Shown here: in pieces, positions 34,900-47,311 of the stretch
Layout: every line of letters starts with the position of its first letter
How positions within the stretch are numbered: position 1 is the first letter of the stretch
Origin: Pisaster brevispinus
Taxonomy: Eukaryota; Echinodermata; Asteroidea; Forcipulatida; Asteriidae
DNA length: 64,000 bases
Reading direction: 5' to 3'
Assembly: GCA_023634235.1 (NCBI GenBank)
Contig: JAMKCF010000007.1
Location: 911,001-975,000 of the forward strand
Notes under the pieces: generated by a model
What the model saw: the letters and a program-made list of their open reading frames with translations, nothing else
Told to the model about the DNA's origin: nothing
The model's database searches: none
Translations under genes and position numbers: made by a program

Positions 34900-36874
34900 C
34901 CTTGCTTTCCTAAACCAGTATGAATTCAAATTATGTTTTGTAATGAGGCTTTATTAGCACTGGTTGTTGCACTGGTGTGCATTTCCAAATCTGAACTGTA
35001 TGTCAGTCTTTGTTTGGTCTTTTTATTGAAATCATCAATCCAAACATGAGATAAATAACACAAATAATGAAGATAATGTGGCTATTTGTTTTTGCTATGC
35101 AATTATGGCTTCCTATTGTTTTCCAACCTTGGTTGACAAAAACTCGGTCTGTGGCGCTACATCAGACAAGTCTGTACTGTCAAAATATGAATTTACCTAC
35201 GTCCTTCACGAAAAACGAAGAGAATACGATGTTTGTTTTACTCAGACTGGTGTTGTTTTTGTATGATACCTTAACGTACTGGACTGAAAAACATGTATCA
35301 AAGATTGATGTCTATGAAGAGTGAAGACACTATAAAAAAAAAATAATAATAATAAAAAATCACCAGAATTCAGAATCATCTTCAATCTGTCACTGAGGTG
35401 AATCTTGTATCAATCTAATTTGACGTAAACATTCAATACTTATTCATCGATCATGGATTTGTTTCATTCGCCTCCAAAATAACAATATTGTAAAAAAAAA
35501 AGCTTTAGAAGAAGAAAGAACAAAACAATAAAAGTATTGAAGACAAAACAATCAGAATTTCGGTTAAACATGTATTTAAATTAAACCAATAAACTATGTT
35601 AAGATTTTATCAAACATGCCTCCGTCTTTTCGGTTTATGGGAAGTTGATTTTTCTCGTCTGTTTTCTGCTATTTTCCTTTTTGCATCTGTATGTTTTATC
35701 TATATCCGTTGAATATGCTAAATGTTTGCAGGCGAGTAACATAAAATGAATTGAAATAAACAAATGTCAATACAAACATATCGATCTGTGTTTGATCTTT
35801 TCATTGAAATAGTCAATTGAAAAATGACAGAATCATAATAGAACTATAGCGGATAATGAATATTGAATGGATTAAGACCGTCTGATAAACGCATGCTTAA
35901 TGATTGCGAACTGACTGAGGACGGGATAAATAAAAAAAAAAAAAAAAATCAAAAACACATCAGTATCCCAGTAACAAAGATGGCGATTTAACGATCATTT
36001 TACTTTAGATGCTTGATGTTTTTAAGCCGACTCAAGACAGGGATGTTTACACAAATCTAAACTGAAGAGGAACTAATGATAAAAAATTGCTTCCTGCGGT
36101 CATAAATAATGCAAACCGTTGGGTTATTAAAACATCCACATAAAGACATACGTTATCCAAGACCACTGCTGCTTGTACAACTTCGTGTTCAGGATGTAGT
36201 GATGCATGATGGGAACGTTTGTCGGCGCGATGCACATAATCGTTCTATGTACGCACGCGATATTACAATGTAGGCTCCATTGATAAAAAGACCTTGTTAA
36301 ACCAAAGTTACAAGAAGAAAGTTGCGATCGATCACTAGTTTTAATACAAAGCAAAGCATGTAATAATTATTTGCAATTATTAGTATTGGCATTGTTATTG
36401 ATCGTCGAATCTATCGTTAACATGTAGAGGAGACCGGGGTTTTAGGTGGAGGAATGGTTCAATGCGCAATTACTGACAGCCCCTTTTATGATGTTGTTTT
36501 TAATTACTGTTTCTGCCTTCTGTTGAAATTCCAGGCGTGGACGTGTTGAAATGCGAAACAAATAAGGAACTAATACAGACAAACAAGTACTCCAGAAACA
36601 CGTCAGGAACTAAATTTGAGTGTTTCATTAGTGTACTTATTATTTTAAGACGGGTGGTTCAGCTTAGATTTGATCTCTGTTTATCAAACTTGGCCATCAT
36701 GCGATCTAATTAAAACAGATTCATGGTGAAATGGGGGAATTAAAAGAACACAATTCAGTCCAAATGTTTCCATAAGCCAATCATCAAATCTGATTTCCTG
36801 ATTTAGGGGTTAAAACAAATGAATAGGAAGTTTGAACTAAAATAACAAATTAATCTTCAAAAGGCTTCTTTCTA
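34900..36874. repeat. Duplicated spacer and 5' flank of the gene at 37111
   Basis: Positions 34930-35000 resemble the receptor 5' flank at 24960-25040 but then switch to unrelated spacer, so this may be another deletion scar. Positions 35640-36480 align with 25540-27430. No intact gene apart from the cassette at 35078. Confidence 0.45.
35078..35266 (+). pseudogene. Recurring non-Ig cassette, second well-preserved copy
   Basis: The frame reads MAICFCYAIMASYCFPTLVD, then KNSVCGATSDKSVLSKYE and a basic stretch, ending at a stop. It is close to 26187-26384 at both nucleotide and protein level, with cysteines kept. It has no recognised domain, and its status as coding is uncertain. Confidence 0.3.
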
Positions 36875-36882
36875 TTATAAAA
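36875..36882 (+). promoter_or_regulatory. Candidate TATA box
   Basis: TTATAAAA after cttcaaaaggcttc, as before the genes at 7897 and 28166, about 230 bp before the ATG at 37111. Confidence 0.4.
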
Positions 36883-37110
36883 TGTGTACTTCATTGACAT
36901 CGGATTGAGGTTTTAGTCCGGTGTTTGGTTAAATTGGAGAATGACTTAAAGAAGCTATGGATGAAATCAATTAGGTTTGAATATATTCGTTGCTTGGCGT
37001 AATTCTGCGTACTTTGGTTATGTTTTATTTTGTGACTTGATTTCATATCAATGCAAAGACTGCAGTTTGCTGTTATTTCATCATTCATTCTAAACGTATC
37101 AACAGCTACA

Positions 37111-38061
37111 ATGTTTCTGCTCATTCTTGTTATGACTTCGATATGTGGGTTGGGTGAGGCGACACTTTTCCAGACTCACCCAGTTGACACCCTTGCTACA
37201 TTGGGAGAAACCGTATCCTTCAGCTGTACACCAGCAAGTGCATTATATGGAGGGCATGTGATTGTATACTGGCAACGCAGTCCCTCAATGACACCGACAT
37301 GGGATAGAACCATTTTTAACGGCACCGAGGTTTCTAGAAACTTTACCGGTAAAGAGAGGTATACCGTGTCAGTTAGCGACTGTACGTGGACTTTACGTAT
37401 AAAGTACATTCAACCAGTAGATGAAAGATATTACAGTTGCTCTATCAACGATGGGTATTCCAAAGTAGCAAGATTGACTATTGTTTATACGATATACACT
37501 GCTGTCTTACCGTCGTGGATTGATAAATACGTGGGTGAAAATGCTTACTTCAGTTGCCACACGCAACCACTCGTCAAGCACGGTCTGGAATACACTTGGG
37601 AAGTGAACACACAGGGAAGCTCCGAATGGAAAGAATTGTTTGAGAATAATACTGGGATTGAATTTCACAATAACAAGACTATCATGACAATGCTTAGGTT
37701 GGGATTAGAGATGAATGGTTCCAGGGTCCAATGTTCCGCATACGATGGACCATCGTCATGGACCAGGATAAGACACAATAGCTGGTTATTTGTGCATCCA
37801 GCTGAGGAAGTCATGGAAACCACGTCAGTCTACTTAAACCTACAGTCATCTCGTGTACCGACCAAGAAGCAAGATCCCGATCCTGACAGTAGCAACCCTT
37901 TTTCATTATCTATGGACTCTGCAGTCATCTTAGTAGGATGGCCTGTAGCTGCTGTCTTCGTTTTTTCTCTTCCTCTCATTACTGCTGTACATCGTTGTGA
38001 GCAAAAGACGATCCAAAGGCAATCCCAATTCAACCCGTGTAGTTCAGACAGCTCAAGATGA
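37111..38061 (+). CDS. Type B two-Ig receptor with frameshift in the membrane helix
   Basis: Encodes 316 residues from the conserved inner ATG. The signal peptide is MFLLILVMTSICGLGEA. D1 keeps C39/C110, but the extra cysteine at position 46 is Tyr (SALYGG) while its presumed partner C91 remains, leaving an odd cysteine. D2 has C149, W163 and C208. After a short stalk the helix starts AVILVGWPVAAVF; a 1-nt gain in the T-run at about 37957-37968 then shifts the frame, giving VFSLPLITAVH and an unrelated 24-residue end. The hydrophobic run (about 271-292) is still long enough to anchor. The original short tail with YEEV is present out of frame just downstream. It may make a tailless receptor or be a young pseudogene. 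Confidence 0.7.
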   Translation: MFLLILVMTSICGLGEATLFQTHPVDTLATLGETVSFSCTPASALYGGHVIVYWQRSPSMTPTWDRTIFNGTEVSRNFTGKERYTVSVSDCTWTLRIKYIQPVDERYYSCSINDGYSKVARLTIVYTIYTAVLPSWIDKYVGENAYFSCHTQPLVKHGLEYTWEVNTQGSSEWKELFENNTGIEFHNNKTIMTMLRLGLEMNGSRVQCSAYDGPSSWTRIRHNSWLFVHPAEEVMETTSVYLNLQSSRVPTKKQDPDPDSSNPFSLSMDSAVILVGWPVAAVFVFSLPLITAVHRCEQKTIQRQSQFNPCSSDSSR

Positions 38062-38155
38062 AGATGAAAATGCGTATGAGGAAGTGGAAACCAAACTACA
38101 CGGGCAAGCTGCTTCTACTTGCCATAAAAAAACCGCACCATCCAGCTACCAATAA
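38062..38155 (+). pseudogene. Out-of-frame short tail of the gene at 37111
   Basis: The nucleotides encode, in the frame lost by the upstream insertion, the DEDENAYEEVE-T region, then the LHGQAAS region and SSYQ followed by TAA. It matches 62700-62827. Confidence 0.7.
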
Positions 38156-38240
38156 CTGATTTTGAAGTAAAATGTTTTTAAATAACGGGCAATTTCCATC
38201 AAAAAACGAACACAATGTAAACAATTACAGTGGTAAAATT

Positions 38241-38673
38241 CTCAAGGATGGATCGAAGCTGAATCGTGGAACAGACACCACTCCAACCTTGAGCAGTTAT
38301 TCCAAACATGAAACTCCGTCTGAGCATCAGAAATCAACCGTCGCTGTGCATGTGAAGGATTTGCCGGTACCAGGACGCGTTGTTGACCGTCAACCGTCCG
38401 GTCAGAAACCCCCTCGAGTCATCCCGTACCATTCGCATCTTTCCGATCGAACATCACAAACTAAGCCCAGGCCGCGCTAGAGCAGACGGCAAACCTTGGT
38501 GAGGACGGTTTCGTCACGGATGACCCAAGACAGAGGGACTTGGATCTATCGCAAGGATCGGCAAGAATCATCAACCCGGAGGAGGAGACGGTTTATGCTG
38601 ACATTGGCAAGAGGACTGCGGGTAAGATGAGAGAGGGGAGTATAGGCCACGCCCCTTTGGCAGTCCAAGACTA
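38241..38673 (+). pseudogene. Stranded long-tail remnant, chimeric
   Basis: Positions 38241-38440 match the middle of the long tail at 20035-20220 (DGSKLNR, KDLPVPGRVVD, QPSGQKPPRVIPY). From about 38455 the match switches to the tail of the gene at 49277 (the region before LIYADL), with a frameshift and the stop TAG near 38478. Then follow a shortened DLDLS part and the nucleotides for TVYADIG. It stands behind a complete short tail, so this locus carries pieces of both tail types. Confidence 0.75.
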
Positions 38674-40109
38674 GGTTGACTCAGTTACAATGTGAATTAT
38701 ACAAAATAATTCAAAGACAAACTGGTTTATTTTCAACTGAGTTTTTTTTTCAAATATAAAGCTTAAAAGTGTCACTATAGCCCGAAAATTACTATCGAAA
38801 CAGAATTTTAAAGCACCACATTTTTCTTTTACCATTTTCTCCACCAAATTGTGAAAATTATGCTCAAGATTTTACAAATAAATCTTATTTTTATAGGCTA
38901 TTTTTATTGTTTTTTAAAGTTATTTGTTAGCAATAAATCGCACATTTTGTCATGTTTGAGGTTCAAGGGATAAAATACAAAATATACCCCTCCTCTTTTT
39001 CGCTTGGTTTGAGCAGCAAAGGATCCACTTTTTTATCCATTCCACTTTTCGCTAGGTTTGAGGTACAAGGGATACACAAATCTATCTAGGTTTGAGGAAC
39101 AATATACCCTTTTATAAATTATCACTCGAACCACAAATAAACTCCCCTTTTCAGCTTTCCCAATAATGAAGTATACGTTGTAAATAAAAAAGGTGTGTGT
39201 ATATATATATTTTTTATTTTGATGTAATAATAGTTTGGAGTACAACATGTGAAAATCAAAAGACTGTAAACAAAAAATTGTACTTAAGTGCACCCAATTC
39301 TTATTATGTTCCCCCAGCAATATTTAAAAACAATGTTTTAAGAAAAACAACATGATTTTCACATTCTGAAAACAACTTCAAGAAAAAATGCTAAATATTA
39401 TTTTAAAAAAGTTAAAATGTGTTTTTCATGCACAATAATAACAATATTTTATTCCCACCCAAATCAATTAATGAGCGATTTTGTTTGTTTGAAAATGTTC
39501 AACTAAAACGAGTAGAAGTATTCGACAATCAAGTACTAAATAAACGATTCTCAAAGTCGATGAATAACCACATTGATCAGAAATGGGGAAACAGCAACAG
39601 ACAAAGTACAACCAATGAGTCATCTGTTTACAGGAGCAAAGCACCGGTAATGGAAATTAAACAAAAGCATTGTACAGCTCAGCAAACATGGGTTGGCTTC
39701 TCTACACTTCAGTGACCACAACACAATCAAATAATTAATCCATTACGCATTTACTCCTGGACACGCCATTATTTAATCTCGAGGGGATTTTTTTCTTTAG
39801 TCTCCAATATCTTTTTGGAAAACAAAATTTTGAGGTTGTTGTTGTTGTTGTTGTTTGATTTGTAAACAAAGATAAAACAATTACTGGGGCGGGACTTGAA
39901 CCAACGACATCCGAATTAGCGTAACCGGAATCCAGCCAACTGCCCTTGTGGTTTATTACTTGATATTTGTTATTATTTTAGTTACAACAAATTTCAACAC
40001 AATCAATGTATATACAAGCTTCCATCAAACCATTCATCGCAAGATTAAGGAGTTACCAATGAACTTAATAATATGTTGCTATTATCTATAAATAATTTTG
40101 AACTGGAAG

Positions 40110-40162
<53 letters not shown>

Positions 40163-40440
40163 GTTGTTGTTATTGTTGTTGTTGTTGCTATTGCTGTTTT
40201 CTTGCTGAGTTATTTTGTTAATTGAAAACAATCATTTAAGATGTTTGAAATGCTAACATTCAGATTGTAGGGGTAGTTTTCTACATTTCAGATGAATTTG
40301 TTGTTTCTTGAATTGTCGTCTTTTTATTTAAAATACAACTTTATAATTACAAAATGTGACTCCATTCATTGGTTTTTATCCTGTGTGCTTACTTCATCGT
40401 TTTTACACATGATCCATGAGGTCTCAAATATTGCATTTAA
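38674..40440. repeat. 3' flank with SINE-like copy and GTT microsatellite
   Basis: Positions 38674-39730 align with 63304-64000 and partly with 51180-51730. A tRNA-derived copy (minus) is at 39880-39955. A (GTT)n microsatellite, interrupted once or twice, is at about 40109-40197. No gene is seen. Confidence 0.5.
39880..39955 (-). mobile_element. tRNA-derived SINE-like copy
   Basis: The minus strand contains GTTCAAGTCCCGCCCC, a B-box-like T-arm, preceded by a recognisable D-arm-like region. It is related to 32140 and 56015. Confidence 0.55.
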
Positions 40441-41760
40441 TGTTAAACTATTATTACAATGATAGTCAAGGGAGTAAAAATTGTTTTACTTAAATTTATA
40501 AATTTGTTGAAAAACACTGGAGACTGTTTCCTGGATATATACACATGATATTGCACAGAGAACAAAGAAGTAAATAATATGATTAATAACCAAACCTTAA
40601 CTATTAAGTCAAGTGACGTACTCGGATACATTGAATAATTGTTATGACTAAACAGTTTTAAACGCTTTACTTTATTGCCCTTATTGTCTGCTATCATTCT
40701 ATAATGTCGGTTTATTCAACATTTTGCTTCCAAGCTTTCGTTTTACTTTGCGACGCATTTTGATGTTTTATTTCATAAATTAATTTACAGAGGAAATATA
40801 TATTTATTCAGATCTAAAATATAAGAACAGAAATAGGAGGAGACAGAAATATCAAGCCTGACTAATTGCCTTAAAGCTAAAAGCTAACATTGATGAGTTT
40901 CAACTGCAATGAAAGTATAATTACCACACTACGATGTCAGTTAGATCCGGGAACTACTAAAAACCAAAACAATAATCAATGTCACGTGACGTACGGATTC
41001 AATGAATGTTGTGATTATTGTTATATAATGCCATTGATTGGTCTGATTTCATTCACAATATTGGTTGGTTTGTTAAAAATTTACGATGCTTTAGTTCTAT
41101 TTACTGTGAGGCGCAAAATGATTATTTCGCATTCGAACAGGCCCTACATTATAAATATTGTTTTCATGCGTTATTCCCGAGTTCATTTGGTAAACACATG
41201 AATTATTCTGGTGCTCTTTTGAACTCATTATGTTTAGTCTGAATCCAATAACCATATAAATAATGTTGTCAAAACAATTTGACCCCAAAACATTTAAATC
41301 GACACAATTAACCATTGGAGTCAAGGGAAATAATACATTAAAATAGTTAAATAAAGAAAAAAAGTAAAAAAAAAAAAAAAAAAAAAAGGGAAGCAGCAAA
41401 GTTTATTACCTACAACTCTATAAACCTTTTCTTAAGCATTACATTTAATTTAAAAATACGTTAAACATGATTTTGTAAATGTTGTTTTTTATCAAATGTA
41501 TCCTGAATTGACAAATAATACTCAGTGTGTTTGAACTAAGACGCGGTTCTTGTCGTCATCCTTCCACCTTCAGTCAATTTTGCCGGCAACAACGCGTCTT
41601 TTAATTATTATCCAGAATAAATCAAACGGATGGGTATGTCCAATGGCAGTTGGGCATTAAGATAAAAAGAAACAGTTGTCATGGTAACACTACAGTTAAC
41701 ACCTAGCGAGTCACAAAATATGTTAGGGATCGGCTTGACATTATTGAAATTATAACATAC
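40441..41760. repeat. Repeated block with hydrophobic frame
   Basis: Two units of the gacgtactcgg-type block occur (40612-40760 and 40981-41300). In the second, the frame at 40890-41201 includes NECCDYCYIMPLIGLISFT, then more hydrophobic residues and RRK, which looks like a membrane helix with a stop-transfer. Similar nucleotides are at 13600, 53231 and 59690, but the frame is not preserved in the 53 kb copy. Not called a gene. A long A-tract lies at 41365-41388. Confidence 0.35.
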
Positions 41761-42079
41761 AAATGCCAACCCTCACCCCTACCCCACCCCAAGGACACCC
41801 CCCCCCCCCCCCCACACACACACACACAACCTTACGGATCCGGTTTGTGGGGTACTGCTATTGTTGTTCTATTATTCCCTTTTCTAAAGAATTCCCTTGT
41901 GGGGCCCAATTGTTCCTATTGAAATTCCCTTGTGGGGTCAATTGTTCCATTGTTAAAAATACCCTGTAAGTTGGCATGTGTAAGGGCACACACACGCACA
42001 CATATGGTGGCTTGTGGGGTCCACCTATTATTGTTATACTATTTTAATGATCAAAACATTAATCAGAAGCATGTCGTGC
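41761..42079. repeat. C-rich tract and CA repeat
   Basis: Simple sequence at 41763-41830 (C-tract, then CA repeats), followed by a short tandem of cccttgtggggt-aattgttcc units at 41878-41950. No gene. Confidence 0.6.
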
Positions 42080-44290
42080 AACATCCATTACCTGATGTCC
42101 CGGATGCAATTTTCCATTACAGTTACAGCAGCTTGACAAGATACATCGTCAGGTCTAAACGATAGATACAGCTAAGTGTCATCGGCATAACAATGGACAG
42201 CAGGCAGATGACGCTCAATGACGTCAAACAATTTAGAGGCATAGACAATAAATTAAAATGGTCCTAAGCAGGATCCTTGAGGAACACCCCAGTTGATATT
42301 GAACTTTTCAGAAAATGTACCTTGAATAGATACGCGTTGACTTCTGTCTGACAATTAAGACGAACACCAGTCGAGGGCCTTTTGTCAGCGATTCCAACTT
42401 AAGACTGCAGACGTTCCAATAAAATGACGTGATCAACAGTATCGAACGCTGCACTCAGGTCTAAAAGGACAAGCAGAATAACATGCTGGGAATTTATCCT
42501 CATCAGTAAATCACCGTCTCTGTACTGTGATGCTTCCGATAAGATGATTGGAAAACCGGAAACATGGAATGTTTTGACATGTTACAATAAATTTTGTCAC
42601 AAACGGCCCCCAGTTAAGTTATAAATGAATTGTAAGTTACTGATTGGTCGGTAGTTTTCCAATTTCATATCGAGGTTGTCTTGTTTTTAATAAAGGGCAT
42701 ATTATTAAAGCTTCTTCCCAGAATAAACAATATTATATATTTTCTTTACAAGAAAACTACCCATATCATTAGCAAGTGTAATTTTATCTTTAAAATGTGG
42801 AATGGGGATGTCATCACCATGCCCATGCAGCTTTTTAAACGCTATAAATAGTTTATTCTGGTCGGAACTATTACTTTCGAAAAAGTCTTTGTAGAAATTG
42901 TAGCGAGCTTTGTTAAGATATATTGTTACCTTACTTTTAAAGCTTATAATCTGAAAGATCAGAGGGCATGCTATTTCCATGCCACTTCTTTTCTGCACGT
43001 CTCTTCATCCTTAAGGCGGAGTTGATTTATTGATTAAAACAAGAAAGACGGGGCCGAGCGGTGACCATCTTGGACTTGACTGGGGCATGTGTTGAAGGTA
43101 CCAGCTAGTGTAGCAAGCAATTAATGTTAATGGGTTTAATATCCCTAAAAACAATCAGTTTATACAGGACAAGAAGACTTGTTTTGTTTCAAGTTGCAAA
43201 CAACAGACAAATGAGCAGAGAACAGATGGTGTGGTGTCGGAGGGCTGTTAAGAACCATCCCAACTTCCGGGTAATAACAATATATAGTGTGTAACCTATT
43301 TCATTGTGTAGGGCCTATAGGCTTGTTAACATGTTGCTGGGCTGGAGACCAATGGATTCAAGAAGTGCTAAAAAACGTTTAGTGTTTGGATCATCAGATA
43401 TGTCAACCTGGATTTTAAAATCTCCAGTTAATAAAACTGGTTCAGGAGATAACATAATGGATTCCAAATATCGGCAAAATCAGTAATAAAACGATTAACT
43501 GTAAAAGGGTGGCTAACTGAGTATGATGGCCTGTGAATGATTACAAGTCGCAATTTAAACGAATTAATCCCTACAAACCATTCTGAAAACTAAAATGAAT
43601 CGTCTTCATCTCCAGCAATTTTCTTGACCTGCAAAAGATCTCGAACCAACAAAACAGCCCCACCCCCGAAACGGTTTTTCCTGGGCTGATCCAATAATCT
43701 GAATCCAGTTGGAGTTGCTTCAACCTTGTGGGCAACATCCATATCTGTAAACAAAGTCTCTGTAAAGGCAAACAACTCAGCATTGCTATTAATAGCATTA
43801 GAAACATAATATGCTGTCTTGTGTTTGAGGACACAAGTACGGTTTTCCAAAGCTAACCTATTATGAACGTAATAAAGCCGGGGACCAATATGGACAGGAA
43901 TTGTACGCATAGTTACAATGATCAGCTCTTCTTCCCCTGAACCCAACACATTCCATTCGCTTTCAGAATCGAAAACAATCCAGGCTGAATGATCACATTC
44001 TAGTTGTATTAGACATTTTATAAGGCGAGTATTTTGTATGCATAGAATGCGACCCTTATTTGCTAGTACATCCTGTACGAGGGCTTGCATGGGTTAACAT
44101 AAATATCCAACAATATTGCTATTTCCTGCGAAGGGTCATGAACAGGAATAACTAGATGAATTTGACCACGATTGGACCGTTTGATTAATGGAACTTTTAA
44201 GAAATTGAATCCAGTTCGGCGCAGCTGTAATGTTACCACACGACAGGTTGTGATTGGTACAACAAATCTAGCAAGACACATGTACAGATT
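42080..44290 (-). mobile_element. Degenerate non-LTR retrotransposon (CR1/L2/Jockey-like)
   Basis: On the minus strand, 44090-43590 encodes a part of an AP-endonuclease-like domain (AFTETLF, then GFRLLDQPRKNRFGGGAVLL). Near 43230 is a damaged version of the endonuclease SDH box (HLFSAHLSVVC). Reverse-transcriptase motifs follow: LDLSAAFDTVDHVILLERL at about 42470-42400, GVPQGSCLGP at 42288-42262, and YADD at 42189-42178 followed by a stop in place of the usual Gln. Several frameshifts and stops make it inactive. The region beyond YADD is missing, so the 3' part is lost, which is unusual for elements that normally lose their 5' end. Confidence 0.8.
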
Positions 44291-46247
44291 CGACGATACA
44301 AAATGCTCGTTTCTGATAGTCTCAGCATCAGCAAAAAATTGAACCCGTTACGACTTATAATTGGTTACAACCAGAAACACCAACCGACGAGCACGGGCAC
44401 TAATGGCAACAGCCATTGTGAATACACGATACAAAATAGTGCACTCGACCCGAGATAAAAAGCACATCAAAAACACCAAAGTAACAAGCAATACGTACCG
44501 GATAAAGCACCAAAATATATCACAAAGAAGCACAGATAGACTTCTAAACACGTCAACATTAAATAAAAGGACGATGCCAGAAACTAGGCATAGATAAACA
44601 GGATAAAATAAGCAAGCACTAGCAGAGAAAAATATAGAGTGGCAGCTACAGAACAGCGCCCTCTACTACTTGTGATTTTGTTCTATAATGCCATTGAGTG
44701 GGATAAGTTCATTCTCACTACATGTAGTTGGTTTAATACAATTTTGCGATGTTTTAGTTGTACTGTCAGGCGCAAATGGAATAAGTCGCTTCGGATTATA
44801 GGCCCTATATTATAAATATCGCTTTCACTGGTTATTCCTCAGTTCATTTGTTAAACACACACATTATTCTGGTATTCATTATATTCAGTTTGATTCAAAT
44901 AGTCAAATAAATAATATTGTCAAAAAACAAATAAACACAAATCAGAGCACTAATATAAAAAAAAGAGTTGTCATTGTAACATTTCAGATGACACAATTTG
45001 TTAGGGATCGGCTTTACATTATTGAAACAAATATATATATAAAAATCGGCGTGGGGGGGGGGTGGGGGCACAGGGGAGCTTTGCTTTTAAGTGTGGGGGC
45101 GGCGGACTGCCCACACTGGCTACGCCGCTGCCACCGAAACAGCCACATGTTCGCGAATCCAGTAAATCAAGGACTTCACTTTGTTCTCCATGTGTTTTGA
45201 ATTTTGATTTTTTAAACGGCGTCCCTATTGGCTATGTACACGAAAGCGACGTGAGGGCGTCCTCGCTCTGTCAAATACCTGGATCCCATTTTTTTTTTAA
45301 GTCCTCGGTTTCAACGGGTAGACACGAACAACCTCCGACCTCGTAATGTTAAGAAACAATTGCTGGTCATTTATATCACATTTTAGAACAAATGTTTGCC
45401 TTTTCTATATTTTAATATTTTACTATTTTGTGGTGACTAACATTATGAATATTACTCTTTGTCGTTTATTGGTTCTTACAATATTGTTTACATCCGATTG
45501 CCGTACAACTTATATGAGTCAATCAGGAAGAGGGAGAAAAAATACTAACATCAATAAAGTCGTTCTCGCCTCTTAAGATTTGGTTGCAATCAAATAGTTA
45601 CGATACTTCAAAGACTAGCCGGTTGTCTTCCACATTCAGTGTTTGGTTTTCTTTTCGCACAGATGCAATGAAACTGCAGTATCTATGCGAACTTATATTA
45701 ATCCAAATTCTGATATAGGCCTATCTTTGCATGTTTTATTTATGTTGTAAAATAATGATTTAATTAATTTTACAATATTTTACAATATTTAGAGACACAT
45801 TGACATACATAAATCTTTAACAGATTTTGAAGGTATGGTCATAGATTTGTAAATACTCGAGAAATTAATGACCATAACAACTGACTTGGTGAGAATCACT
45901 GCAGCTGTTGATAGTATAAACTATTTGGAGAGAGGATTCCCTTCGAATTAATATGGTCTGGGTAATTTTCCACCTCAAAACATCTGATTCTGAGAAAAAA
46001 ATTGCTTCGGCCCGCATTGATGTTGGTACCCACTGTCACCTCGCTAAACGTAGATGGATTCGACGGCTCTTCCTGTTTTCCTGGGGTTTTTTTGTCTTTC
46101 TTTTTTCCCCCAGCAAGATAGACACTGTATTTAGTTGAAAACTGAAATAAAGATCAGCACAAAGATGTAAAAAACAAAAACAATCTTTGACACTTTATTT
46201 AAAGTCTTGTTTTCGCCAAGAATGTAAGTTAATTGAATTCGTTTACT
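44291..46247. other. Spacer and 5' flank of the gene at 46415
   Basis: Positions 44675-44960 match the gacgtactcgg-type block at 40981-41300. A G-rich run lies at about 45050-45070. From 45790 the sequence resembles 1720-2200 (flank before the first receptor). No supported gene. Confidence 0.4.
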
Positions 46248-46276
46248 GGATCGGACTGATGTTTTATATGAAGCTA
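46248..46276 (+). promoter_or_regulatory. Candidate core promoter
   Basis: ggatcggactgatgttttatatgaagc corresponds to the ggattgaggttt-TATA block of other copies, with TTTATATG as the box, about 150 bp before the ATG at 46415. Confidence 0.35.
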
Positions 46277-46414
46277 TTCGTCTTCAACAATTCATGCATT
46301 ATTTGAATTGGAGTTATCGATCGACTCGTCCTAGGATCTCTGGTTTTCATATCAATGTGGAGACTGCAGTTTGCTGTTAATTCATCGCTCATTATACACG
46401 TAACAACAGCTACA

Positions 46415-47311
46415 ATGTTTCTGCTCATTCTTGTTATGACGTCAATCTGTGGGTCACGTGGGATGTCGCATTTTAAGAGACACCCGGTTGACACCCTCGC
46501 CTTGACGGGACAGAATGTCACATTGAGCTGCAGTCTACAACATGTGACGGAACTGTGCACTGAGTACCGGCTTGATAAGTATATATTGTATTGGAAACGC
46601 TCAACAACGATGACAATTCCATTACGTTTGCTTATTTCAATTGGCATCACGCTGTATGATCGTTCACGTAAGAGATACACAGTCAAATTGTGTGGTTGTA
46701 CGTGGACTTTACACATACAGAATGTCAGAGCAAACGATGAGGGATATTACAGATGCTATATCTACAACTACAAGGCTCAAACCCCGTCGCTAAAATCAGA
46801 AGACTCTGACTTAGCGAGACTTACTGTAATCGATCCGATAGAAACTACTGTCCATCCGTCTCAGATTGAGAGATACGTGGGTCAAAATGCAACCTTTCGT
46901 TGCCAAACGCGATCAATTATTGAACACAAACTTAAATACACCTGGTATAAAAATCAAGTCAACTCTTGGCAAGAACTATCGAAGGAAGACACACTGATTG
47001 CTTTTAATGATAACACAATTAATAAACTGACAATGCGGAGATTGACGATGAGAGAGAACGGCACTGCAGTGAAATGTATTGAGTTCAAAGGACCCATGTC
47101 ATTTACTGGAGAGACTATTACTGGCTTGTTACTTGTTTACCGGAACGAGGTTACCATGGGAACCACAGCAGGTAAGATGACGACACCTCAAACGGCAGTA
47201 ACCACTTCAGGATTACCGACCAGCAATCCAGCAATCAGCACCGAACCCATGTCGATTGGTCTGTTAGATCGACAGTCTACCCAACCTGCACCCCGACACC
47301 ATCTCCTGTAA
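46415..47311 (+). CDS. Type C two-Ig protein without membrane helix (putatively secreted)
   Basis: Encodes 298 residues from the conserved inner ATG. The leader is MFLLILVMTSICGSRGMSHF; the GSRG-MSHF segment replaces GLGEATLF and marks type C. D1 has C39/C114 and additional cysteines C48, C93 and C95. D2 has C163, W177 and C221. A Thr/Pro-rich stalk ends at LLDRQSTQPAPRHHLL and a stop. Compared with 8745-8790, a 1-nt loss in the stalk causes the stop, and the sequence expected to encode the membrane helix and tail is replaced by unrelated spacer. The product would be secreted if expressed. It could equally be a truncated pseudogene whose upstream frame has stayed open. The only other type C copy (24035) is clearly broken. 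Confidence 0.75.
   Translation: MFLLILVMTSICGSRGMSHFKRHPVDTLALTGQNVTLSCSLQHVTELCTEYRLDKYILYWKRSTTMTIPLRLLISIGITLYDRSRKRYTVKLCGCTWTLHIQNVRANDEGYYRCYIYNYKAQTPSLKSEDSDLARLTVIDPIETTVHPSQIERYVGQNATFRCQTRSIIEHKLKYTWYKNQVNSWQELSKEDTLIAFNDNTINKLTMRRLTMRENGTAVKCIEFKGPMSFTGETITGLLLVYRNEVTMGTTAGKMTTPQTAVTTSGLPTSNPAISTEPMSIGLLDRQSTQPAPRHHLL

Noticed and set aside
40109..40200. GTT-rich region as a coding repeat or CRISPR-like array
   Set aside because: It is a plain trinucleotide microsatellite without spacers; no CRISPR array is present anywhere in the window.
46264..46716. 150-codon minus-strand frame
   Set aside because: Antisense shadow of the receptor at 46415; similar shadows occur opposite other receptor leaders.
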